Origin: Centaurea solstitialis
Taxonomy: Eukaryota; Streptophyta; Magnoliopsida; Asterales; Asteraceae
Assembly: GCA_030169165.1 (NCBI GenBank)
Contig: CM058044.1
Span: 44,940,218-45,004,217, forward strand
Length of the DNA: 64,000 nucleotides
Reading direction: 5' to 3'
Shown: positions 55,725 to 64,000 of the stretch, in pieces
How positions within the stretch are numbered: position 1 is the first letter of the stretch
Layout: each line of letters starts with the position of its first letter
Position numbers and translations under genes: made by a program
Notes under the pieces: model-generated
The model's input: the letters and a program-made list of their open reading frames with translations, nothing else
The model's database searches: none
What the model was told of the DNA's origin: nothing

Positions 55725-55732
55725 TATATAAA
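55725..55732 (+). promoter_or_regulatory. TATA box of the calmodulin gene
   Basis: TATATAAA lies about 120 bp before the calmodulin start codon and is followed by a CT-rich leader (about 55770-55815), the usual layout of a plant core promoter. Inferred from position. Confidence 0.65.
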
Positions 55733-55850
55733 CCCTATTCTTTGTCTGAAACCCATTGGTTACAATCAACAACCCTATTTTCTCTCTTCTTCCTCTCTCT
55801 CCCTTTTTTTTCCACCCAAAATAAAACACTTCCATCCAATCGCTCCAAAA

Positions 55851-58800
55851 ATGGCCGATCAGCTCACCGACGACCAGATCTCCGAGTTCAAGGAAGCCTT
55901 CAGCCTATTCGATAAGGATGGCGATGGTATGCTTTTTTGCTTCATTTTATATATATATATATTGTTATTTTTGTTTATTATCATCAAATCTTTATCATAT
56001 GTTTTTTTGCTTGATTTGTGTTCGAGATGTTTCGTCTGGTTGCGATTACATGTTTTGATGTCTGTATGATTTGTTTTTTGTTTGTTGATTGTTATCGAAA
56101 TCCGTATGAAATGGTTCGTTTGTGCTTGATTTGTGCTTGAGATGTTCCGTATGCTTGCGATTGTTATATATATGTTTATGTCATTAATCTGAGGTTTGTT
56201 AAACTATTCACGGTGTTTAGGAGAGAATTTTTGAATTAATGTGATGCAAATCGTGTTTATTTTTGTTTTTGTTTTGTAGATCTATTTGTGATTCAGAAGT
56301 TGATTTTGATGAGAACTTTGTTTTGTTTTGTGTTTTACGTTTTGCATCTGCTAGATGTAAGAAATAAATAGGAGTGGAAAACGAAAGAGATGTATATATG
56401 GAAATCAAAAGATGTTTACAGAAAAAATTGAGAAATGCATCGGTGAAGGATTCGTTTGCAAATTTACCGAATCTCCTGGTAGTAAGCAATAGTAGATATT
56501 TGATGAAATTGATTGTGGTCCATTGATAATTTTTTTTCATGGTTTAGAAGGTAGTTGATATAGATGTAAGAAATTAATAGCAGTTGAAGAGATGTATGGA
56601 AAAATATAGAAGATGTTTCCAGAAAAAATGAGAAATGCAATGGTGAAGGATTTTTTTTTTGCAAGTTTACCAATTCTCCTGATAGTAAGCATTAGTAGAT
56701 AACTAGATATTGATGAAATTGATTGTGGTCCGTTAATATTGTTTTTATGCTTTAGAAGGTAGTTGATATTGATGGATACATGTCAAAAATCGAACATTGA
56801 ATTTGTTTTAGAACGGAGGGTAGGTGAGGTAATATGCAAGGATAATTATAAGCGTCCCTATCAACATGTTTATATTCTCATCCAGTGGTACATACTGAGA
56901 AATGCATGTGGTTATGAAGTTATGGCATATTAGTTGATCTACCGAATGTTTTATTCCGTTACTAAGTTATCAAGTCATGTATTTTTTTAATGGACAAATG
57001 TCTCGTGGGGACAGCTGACAGGAGGGAAGCTTTTATGTGTGTTGATAATTGAGGATTGATCGGTCCTCTGTATTTTAATGATTTAGTCTACAACTACTAG
57101 AGGACCACACCTCTTGGTCATGGAATATAGGATATTCCTTTTTTTCTAGAATTGAAATCTTATTTGTTCTTATTAACTGTTATGCTATTCGATCAAGGTT
57201 TGTCAAAGGCGCTAGGCAGAAACCCTGAATAATCCATATGTTTATAACACTGATATTCTTCTAATTTAGTAATCTACTGTTATAATATGGTTTATTTCAA
57301 ATTTTTGAACGGCAGAATTTTTCTTTTCTTTAACTTGATGTCTCTTTCAATTTTTTTAGAGACTATCAGGAGTCAATATGGATTAGGGATATTTTCCAGA
57401 CACCAGAGTATATAATAAGAGTAATGACAATAAAAATAATAGTTACAAACAATTGCATAGTGGCAATAGTAGTAATGATAATAAGATTTGATATTCTAGT
57501 AAGTGACTTGGCATGTAAAAATAAAAACAAGGGGAAAAGGTGAAAACCAGCATAAGAATCAGGAAACAAGAGTGATAACTTTTTAGCTGTTGATAAATCA
57601 GAGTTAAAGAAATAGAGAAGTTGTAGCTGGTAATACTAGTTCGAAGGCTCAAGTCAAATAAGAAAGTGTGCATGTACATTTGTTCTTCCTCTTGTTTTGT
57701 CTCTTATCTCTACCGTATTAGGTTTTCTGTTGTATTAATCTGATTGGATTTATTTGAGTGAAAAGAGGGTGAAATCATCATCTAAGTTTTTCATCGGTGG
57801 AAGCTACAACCAGCACCTAAAGATTAATCCCTCCAGATAATTTCCTCTGGTCATCTTTCACACAATTGCCTTGCATGTATGATGGACCTGTGCCCACATC
57901 AACGCCCAGAGCCTCCTATCTCCTCTGGGACTTTTGACAACTATGGGTTGGATACAACTTGGTGAACATGATGGAATATTCTCTTACCTGTCATTCCAAC
58001 CCACCACATGCCCATTTCCCTCACAGCATGACATGTTAGCTCTAGAAGATGGTCAAGGGAATCAAATAATGGTTCACATCATTGTAATATTCATGAAAAA
58101 TGTGAACTTTTGAGACACTTATTCAAGAGACTTCACAATTAGACTTCCAAATATAATTACAAATGAATTACTCCAAGCATGATTAGAACATACAAATACA
58201 ACATGCTCTAGCAGAAGAGACAAGTACATATATCAACATGCTCCACTCCACTCTATTTTCTTGATTGTATGTACTTGTCTCTTCTGCTAGAGCATGTTGT
58301 ATTTGTATGTTATAATCTGTTGTTCATGCTTTGTTTTTTCTCAACATTCCTCGGCATGTTGTACATTCTGTTTGTTGTTCATGTTTGCTTTTCTCAACAT
58401 TCTTAGGCTTCCTGTTTATGTGCCTCTAGGATCTCATCCAAATAGAGTTTATCGTATGTGATTGGATGAATTGTTTTGGGTTACACACACAAGCCCATCT
58501 GTGCCACATCCGGATATTAGCAATTTTAGAATCGCCAAACCGGTCGATCCGGTTCATCTGGACTGGTACACACACCCATTGTTGTACTTCCGAGATATGC
58601 GTACTAGTTTGTCTTTTGAGAGGCAAAGGGCCTTTTTTTACTTCACTATTAACATGAATACATTAGTTTCCAAGGAACAGGATGATTCTAACAACCTTAA
58701 CTAATGGAATAAACAAACGCATCAAGAGAATGGTATTGGGGGAGTAAAAGAATACATTAAATTGTTAATGTTAAATTCAGAATTTACTAGTTTCAGTAAT

Positions 58801-59610
58801 TTGAGTGTTAAGCAGACTTACGTAGCCAAGTGACCTAGTTAAATGGATGTTAATCAACGGTATTGGGATTCAGTTCGTTATTGGAGTTTGACCTTGCTTT
58901 CTGGTTAGGCTAATCTACAAGTAATAACCAGAAACAAAAAACAGCCTGGTATTTTGAGTTAGCCTTGAGAATTTGACTTATCTGCATAAATTTATTAGCT
59001 TTTCGATATGAGAAGTCTTCTTGATGGTTGGTTAGTGGTTTAAATCCCCCCCATTCTCTGCGGGGTTTGGTTCACCTTTTAATGACGAGATGTTACATGG
59101 AATTCAGAATAAGATATTTGGATCATTCGGCTATTGGCATAGTTTTATATTGCCACAAAGGGATTTGGTTTCTAATTCTAGTACAAGATATTTGGTTACA
59201 TTCAGATAATAATTGTAGATAGCGTACAATATGCAGGTTGTATCACGACAAAGGAACTTGGAACGGTGATGAGATCACTTGGGCAAAATCCTACAGAAGC
59301 TGAACTTCAGGACATGATCAATGAAGTGGATGCAGATGGCAACGGAACCATCGATTTCCCGGAGTTTCTAAACCTGATGGCAAGGAAGATGAAGGACACA
59401 GACTCCGAGGAGGAGTTGAAGGAGGCGTTCAGAGTGTTCGACAAGGACCAGAACGGCTTCATCTCTGCTGCTGAGCTGCGTCACGTGATGACAAACCTCG
59501 GGGAGAAGCTCACCGATGAGGAAGTTGATGAAATGATCCGTGAGGCGGATGTTGATGGCGATGGTCAAATCAACTACGAGGAGTTCGTTAAGGTCATGAT
59601 GGCCAAGTGA
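55851..59610 (+). CDS. CAM: Calmodulin
   Basis: The universal cytosolic and nuclear calcium sensor. Exons 55851-55926 and 59237-59610 join within the codon for Gly-26 to give 149 residues, the exact length of plant calmodulin. Four EF-hand loops are seen at about 21-32 (DKDGDGCITTKE), 57-68 ([12 protein letters not shown]), 94-105 ([12 protein letters not shown]) and 130-141 ([12 protein letters not shown]); every loop has its calcium-binding acidic residues, including the twelfth-position Glu. Cys-27 is the plant-type residue. The sequence ends VKVMMAK, with no prenylation tail, and from memory matches the widespread CaM2/CaM7-like isoform. The 3.3-kb intron at the first EF-hand is a conserved position in plant calmodulin genes. 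Nothing is broken. Confidence 0.98.
56356..56772. repeat. Direct duplication of about 205 bp in the calmodulin intron
   Basis: 56356-56563 and 56567-56772 share 'gtaagaaat', 'gagaaatgca', 'ggtgaaggatt', 'gatgaaattgattgtggtcc' and 'ttagaaggtagttgatat' in the same order, with substitutions and small gaps. A local segmental duplication, non-coding. Confidence 0.8.
58187..58311. repeat. Perfect 44-bp inverted repeat with a 37-bp loop, in the calmodulin intron
   Basis: The arm 58187-58230 (from AACATACAAATACAACATGC to GACAAGTACATA) is exactly complementary to 58268-58311. The loop is 58231-58267. It lies in the calmodulin intron and would form a 44-bp perfect stem in the transcript. There is no flanking duplication or known terminus that I recognise. 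Confidence 0.9.
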
Positions 59611-60254
59611 AGTGATGATGATGATAGTGGCATAATATTTCTCATTCATAGTTTTTGTTTGGTTTGGTATGGTTTGATTTGATTTTATTTGTCAGCAGCA
59701 AGTATCTAGTGATGATGGATGGATCCTTTAAAAATTCTTCTTCTTGTTTAATTATGTATCTGTGACCAACAAGTCTTCTTTTTTCAATCCTCTGATTCTC
59801 CTTCTCTCCACCTCTAAATAACTGCATTCATTTCATCCATTCATTAATTTCTCTCTTTCTTTTACTACTTTTTCTTCAATTAGTTAGTGTTGTATTGAAT
59901 CAAAAATGATTGTATCAGTATTAAAATATAACCTGATTATGGTATAAATACACATCTATAGAATCTAACATATGTGGGATGAACTGATTGATGAAAGAGT
60001 TGTTAGAATTATGCCAAAAGGATAAAGGGAAGGCTAAATGCATCTATATCTATGTTTTTATTTTCTCATATAGTTAAGTTAGACTGCTTTTTACATTTTC
60101 TAACCTGATTCAGACATTAAAAGTATTTTCCATTCATAAATTACAAAATAAACAGGGTGCTACATCTTACTCCTCCTACGTCTTTCTTGGTCACACCTGT
60201 CCACTCACATACACCTATCTACCCTTACAAGATCAAACATATGGCCTCTGGTGT

Positions 60255-60470
60255 GCCTCGGGGTTTTTTGAGATCGAATGCCACGCCGGACACCCCCCCC
60301 CCCCCCTTCAGTCTACCCGCATGGGTATTGGCTCCGGGTTATAAGATCATGCGTATGGCCTTTGGGCTTGGGATCGGGTGGTGGGCCTTTGGGCTATTCA
60401 GGATCGAGTTCCACGCCGGTACACCGTACACCCCCTTCAGTTTACCCGCATAGGTATTGGCTTCGGGTGT
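60255..60470. repeat. Direct repeat with a poly-C run
   Basis: Two segments share GATCGA(A/G)T(G/T)CCACGCCGG, CCCCCTTCAGT(C/T)TACCCGC and TATTGGCT(C/T)CGGGT (about 60271-60341 and 60401-60470). The first contains a run of 13 or more C. It is GC-rich relative to its surroundings. Function unknown; perhaps part of a dispersed repeat. Confidence 0.6.
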
Positions 60471-60874
60471 TGAAACCTAAACGGCTCCTCCCGTCTCTTT
60501 TCTTTCTTGCTCCCTCTCTCTTCTTCCTCTAATATATGTATACATTAAAATAATTAAAAAACAAGGAAAAAATTGGGCTAGTTTAGCTTTCCAGTGTTGT
60601 GGCGGATTGGCTATCGCTCGGGGGTTCATATGCCCTAACCGATTTCGAGACTTCATGTGCGCATGCCTGTGGACATTTAAGTGGGACCATGTTTATCCCT
60701 CAAAATTGTCGAGGATAGTTGCTTTGGCGAAACCAAAAAGTTTGGACTAGTTAGTGGTACTACTTTAGTAAATTAAATTGAATGGAAAGAAAAAAACAGA
60801 TGTGCGCTGAGGTGGGATCCCAAGGTAGTGTGTGCTAAAAACAAACTGCAATAAATAATAGCCCATGGGCACCA

Positions 60875-60882
60875 CCACGTGG
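60875..60882. promoter_or_regulatory. G-box (CCACGTGG) upstream of the RING gene
   Basis: A perfect palindromic CCACGTGG lies about 190 bp before the candidate leader exon end. This is the core bound by plant bZIP and bHLH factors. Its role here is inferred from position. Confidence 0.5.
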
Positions 60883-60939
60883 ATCCCAAGTTTGACGGTG
60901 GGTGTACGCACCCTGCTCACGTTAGCACCTAGCAGCTAT

Positions 60940-62541
60940 GCCTATGACCCACACTACATTACACCACCTCAATGTTTGTGCTGAAGAGCATCTCACCTCT
61001 GCCATTGATAACCTCTCTCCTCTTAATCAGTTCCAATCTCAAATCAAATCTCCACTCCATTCATAAAAAAAGGTAATCAATCCATCTTCCTTTTCTTATC
61101 TATAATCTTATCTTCAATTCTTTCTTAATCCTAACATCAATCAGATTCATTGAGTGATGCTAGATTTGCTTGAAACTGATGATTCATTGCTTATTAGATG
61201 CATTTTTTATAATCTGGATCCGTACGCTGAATTGAATAGCTTTAGCTGATCTGTATGCTTAATGATACTTTGATACAGTTTGCGGTCCCCTTGATCGAAT
61301 CTAATCGTATCTGTAACCATGAAATATTTATAGGATTCTGTATATATCTATCTATACAGTGCTTCTTCTTTTTTCTTCACTTCCTAAGAATATGTTGACT
61401 TTTTTGATCTAAAATCCATTGTGGTTGCTTGAAGTTCATGTAAAAATGAAATGAGATAAAATCCATTGTGAATGCTTTCAATCAAAATGCAATTAAATGA
61501 GATATGGAAACATTTATCAATTTGTAAGAACTGATGTGTATTCTGTTATTAATTTATCACCATTTTTCTTTTTCATAAAGATGTTTGGAATCCATAGCAG
61601 CAGCACTTTTGACTTTTGGCAATAGTTCTAAAAATCAATAGGGCCAAATGTAGCTCCTTCCTTTTGACATATTTAGGCATTGTTTGGTAAAATAAACTAG
61701 CTTATAGCTTGTAAGCTAGTATATATTTGGATGGACCAAAAGCTAGCTTTTTGAAACGCTAAGGAGAGTAGCATTTGGTGACTTAGAGACCTATTTTTTT
61801 ATTCCGAATATATCTTTGCTACTTTTTGCGCTACCAATTTTTAAACATGCCATTTTTTTGTCATTTGACAGTCATAAGTTACCTTATCATCTAGTTTTTC
61901 CAAACCAGCTAGTTTTTTTGTCAAAAATAGCCTTAATGTACTGAGTTGTTTACCTAGTGTGTCAACATCAACTCTTTTACCTAAAGACTCATCTGATGAT
62001 GGTGCTACTTGAGCATTTACATGGTCAGCTTTATTGTTACACTTACAAGGTCAACAAAAGCTGATAAAGTACAAGACAACACTTGCTACAAAATATGTGG
62101 CAAACAACTATTTTTCAGAACCTCTTGCCCAATTTATGTTGGTAAACTGATTGTTAGCAGCTTAACGAGCTTAATATCTCTTGCAATTTATTCGGTCAAT
62201 TAAACATCACTATGTGGTAGTAGTTTAATGATATAGAAAGCGACTTATCAAATAAGCTTTTAGGAGATGAACTTTATGCAGAAAGCCAAGTTTTTCCAAC
62301 CTGCCTCTCTCAATTAAAAAACAAGCTCATTTCATCTATGAAAAAACCCTCTCAAACAAAAGACCTCTTAATCTTCACAGACAACTTTATCCATATAAGA
62401 CTTAATGTAAAACCAACCAAACTGCCCCTTTAACTCTCTCTATAGGGTATAGTTTTGAAAAGCTTTGTGTCAATTAGGTGATCAATGTGTAGCAAACTAA
62501 TCCAAAAACATGCTAAACTGCAAATTTGCAGTTTGTATCAA
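60940..62541 (+). other. 5' leader and leader intron of the RING gene
   Basis: A CT-rich candidate leader exon (about 60940-61072) ends AAAAAAAG followed by GTAATC. A matching acceptor (AAATTTGCAG) ends at 62531, ten bases before the ATG used. The intron 61073-62531 holds a MITE at 61676-61932. The leader exon start is not known. Confidence 0.6.
61676..61932. mobile_element. AGCTAGCTTATAAGC-family MITE, exact TTA duplication
   Basis: Begins GGCATTGTTTGGTAAAATAAAC and ends CTAGTTTTTTTGTCAAAAATAGCC, flanked by TTA (61673-61675, 61933-61935). 257 bp. It gives the clearest target duplication in this family and supports PIF/Harbinger membership. In the RING gene leader intron. Confidence 0.8.
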
Positions 62542-63336
62542 ATGGAGCCAGAGAGAACAACTACATCAAACAATAGAAGCACCCATTGGTGCTACACTTG
62601 CAGACAATTAGTCACTCTAGTGAGACAAAACCGAACTTGTTGCGAATGCGGTGGAGGGTTTGTTCAAGAACTCGAAAACATACTAACCACAAGCACCGAT
62701 GTCGAAGAACAAAATCGAAACCCGAGGTCAGGCCTCATGGAAACCTTCTCAAACCTTTTCCGAAGACAAGAAACACAGCAAACCAATTCCAACCACCGAG
62801 AGCAACAAGAAGCGGTCTCCGCAGATGGCGATAATCCCACATGGGGACCTTGGCCTATTTATACGGGCGATATCCCCGTTAGCATCCCTAACGACGGTGG
62901 ACTTCTAGAGCTTTTCAACGAGGTGCTCGGGTTCAGACGAGAAAACGGTGCGGACTTCTTTGTGGGACCCGGGGTCGAGGAGTTTTTCGAGCAGTTTAAT
63001 GGGCGCGATCAAGAGGTTCCTCCGCCGGCTTCAAAATCGTCTATTGACTCGCTGCCGACCGTTAGGATCTCAAAGAAAGATGCACGGTCGGACTCCCATT
63101 GTGCAGTTTGTAAGGAGAAGCTTGTATTGGGGTCGAGTGCGAAGAAGTTGCCGTGCAAGCATTTGTATCATTCCGGATGCATCGCTCCGTGGTTGGCCCA
63201 GGTGAGCTCTTGCCCGGTTTGCCGCCGTGAGGTGACGCCAAAGGGATCGGGTGGCCATAAAAGCGGCGGCGGCAGCCGGAGAGGGGGTCGGGTACGACAT
63301 GGTCCGTGGTCGTTCTTGTGGCCGTTTGGATCGTAA
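62542..63336 (+). CDS. Zinc-ribbon and RING-H2 E3 ubiquitin ligase
   Basis: A single-exon E3 ligase that would bind an E2 through its RING and promote ubiquitin transfer to unknown targets. The 264-residue protein has an N-terminal zinc ribbon (HWCYTC at 15-20, CCECGGGF at 33-40), a polar middle part with a WGPWPIYTGD motif, and a C3H2C3 RING-H2: C187, C190, C205, H207, H210, C213, C224, C227, in the sequence CAVC...LPCKHLYHSGCIAPWL...CPVC. A Gly/Arg-rich tail follows and ends PWSFLWPFGS. This architecture is that of plant RING1/RDUF-like E3 ligases. The upstream in-frame ATG at 62485 is rejected, because a splice acceptor at 62531 falls between it and the ATG at 62542. GC content is clearly higher than the flanks, as expected of an exon. 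Confidence 0.93.
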   Translation: MEPERTTTSNNRSTHWCYTCRQLVTLVRQNRTCCECGGGFVQELENILTTSTDVEEQNRNPRSGLMETFSNLFRRQETQQTNSNHREQQEAVSADGDNPTWGPWPIYTGDIPVSIPNDGGLLELFNEVLGFRRENGADFFVGPGVEEFFEQFNGRDQEVPPPASKSSIDSLPTVRISKKDARSDSHCAVCKEKLVLGSSAKKLPCKHLYHSGCIAPWLAQVSSCPVCRREVTPKGSGGHKSGGGSRRGGRVRHGPWSFLWPFGS

Positions 63337-63749
63337 TTCTCGATCCATATGATCGAAACATTGTGCATCAAGTTTTTAAGTTAAAGAAATGGTTAGTTGG
63401 TTGGTTTTCTTTGTGTATCTATCTACAAGACTCTGGTTATAAAGATAAATGGAGGTTGGTTGGTTGGTTGTTGTTGGTAAATTTGGGTTTGTTTCTTGCA
63501 TCCATATAGTCTCATTCAGATCAACAAAGTTGTTATTTGCGGCTTAATGAGCTTAATGTTGATGCTCATTCGATATGGGAAAATTGACCAAAATAGTCAA
63601 TCTTTCCAACCAAATTAACGTTATAATGAATTTTCAAATCAAATTTCCATTTCAGCTAAACTTGGTTTACAGATAAGAAATGTAAAATAGAAAACTTTAA
63701 GTAACTATGCTTAAGGATCCTCATTTATGTAAAAATCCTCATTTGCTTA
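63337..63749. other. 3' flank of the RING gene
   Basis: No additional gene. The first part, with 'ggttggttggttgttgttgg', is probably the 3' untranslated region. Confidence 0.45.
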
Positions 63750-64000
63750 GAGGGTGTTTGGGATTGATTTTTGTGTTCAAAAGTGTTTTTTTACCAAAAG
63801 TGCTTATTGAGTTATGGTGGTGAGAAGAAGGAGTTTTGAAAAAGGTGTTTGGATTAGCTTATTGAGATGGTGAAGGTAATAAGTCAATAAGTCACCTACA
63901 TCTTACTTATTAAAAACAATTTTTCCTTCCTTCTCCAAATGGAGTTTCAAATGGAGTTTTGCATTTGCCAAACATGTTTTTTAACTTATTGACTTCTTCA
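63750..64000. mobile_element. MITE with GAGGGTGTTTG end, cut by the window edge
   Basis: Begins GAGGGTGTTTGGGATTG after TTA (63747-63749) and continues through 'aaagtgctta' and 'aatggagttt' words to the end of the window. It is the same family as 30746-31104. The right end is not in view. Confidence 0.65.

Noticed and set aside
59368..59649. 93-codon minus-strand frame opposite calmodulin exon 2
   Set aside because: It is a shadow of the highly conserved plus-strand calmodulin exon.
62485..62541. Upstream in-frame ATG that would add 19 residues to the RING protein
   Set aside because: A good splice acceptor ends at 62531, between this ATG and the next one at 62542, and pairs with a donor after a CT-rich leader. 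The added residues have no family support.
1..64000. A CRISPR array, prokaryotic operon or virus-derived block
   Set aside because: Tandem repeats lack unique equal spacers, genes are spliced eukaryotic ones, and no viral protein was recognised; the only retro-element is a copia transposon.

Overview
The window reads as nuclear DNA of a flowering plant, most likely a eudicot. Genes are split by GT..AG introns into short exons, eight recognisable proteins all have close plant relatives, and the spacers are AT-rich and full of MITEs and other transposons. I cannot name the species from sequence alone. There is no sign of bacterial, organelle or viral genome organisation.

Genes from left to right: (1) a NADH-cytochrome b5 reductase gene (CBR1), minus strand, 9 coding exons at 3465-6563, with a leader intron reaching about 8390 and a one-base deletion in exon 8; (2) a small J-domain protein, plus, 19246-21187; (3) a GT14/DUF266 Golgi-type glycosyltransferase, minus, 10 exons, 21986-24920; (4) a SIP2 aquaporin, minus, 28827-32134; (5) a DHHC protein S-acyltransferase, minus, 34206-37026; (6) a second DHHC S-acyltransferase, plus, 42048-48501, head-to-head with the first and carrying a one-base deletion at the catalytic cysteine; (7) a canonical calmodulin, plus, 55851-59610; (8) a zinc-ribbon/RING-H2 E3 ubiquitin ligase, plus, 62542-63336. 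These genes do not form a pathway or cluster; the only related neighbours are the two DHHC genes.

Mobile DNA dominates the rest. A 6.8 kb Ty1/copia element (8465-15247) has two identical 201-bp LTRs and a 5-bp target duplication but a heavily decayed interior, and it sits just upstream of the presumed CBR1 transcription start. Three hAT-type elements have exact 8-bp duplications (15966-17056, 27591-28121, 32585-33432); the first lies inside another MITE. Two Mutator-like MITEs have 9-10 bp duplications (41239-41670, 51148-51399). Many PIF/Harbinger-type MITEs have TAA/TTA duplications. A 'Micron-like' foldback family (about 230 bp) is repeatedly embedded in (TA)n or (CT)n tracts and carries paired ACACGTGG motifs. 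Several of these elements lie inside introns of the genes above.

Stretches 49960-51050, 52000-55700 and 52-55 kb in general show no gene that I can support. I found no clearly new multi-gene system. The most notable items are the two single-base gene-breaking deletions, the dead but recently inserted copia element beside CBR1, the microsatellite-targeting MITE family, and a perfect 44-bp hairpin in the calmodulin intron.
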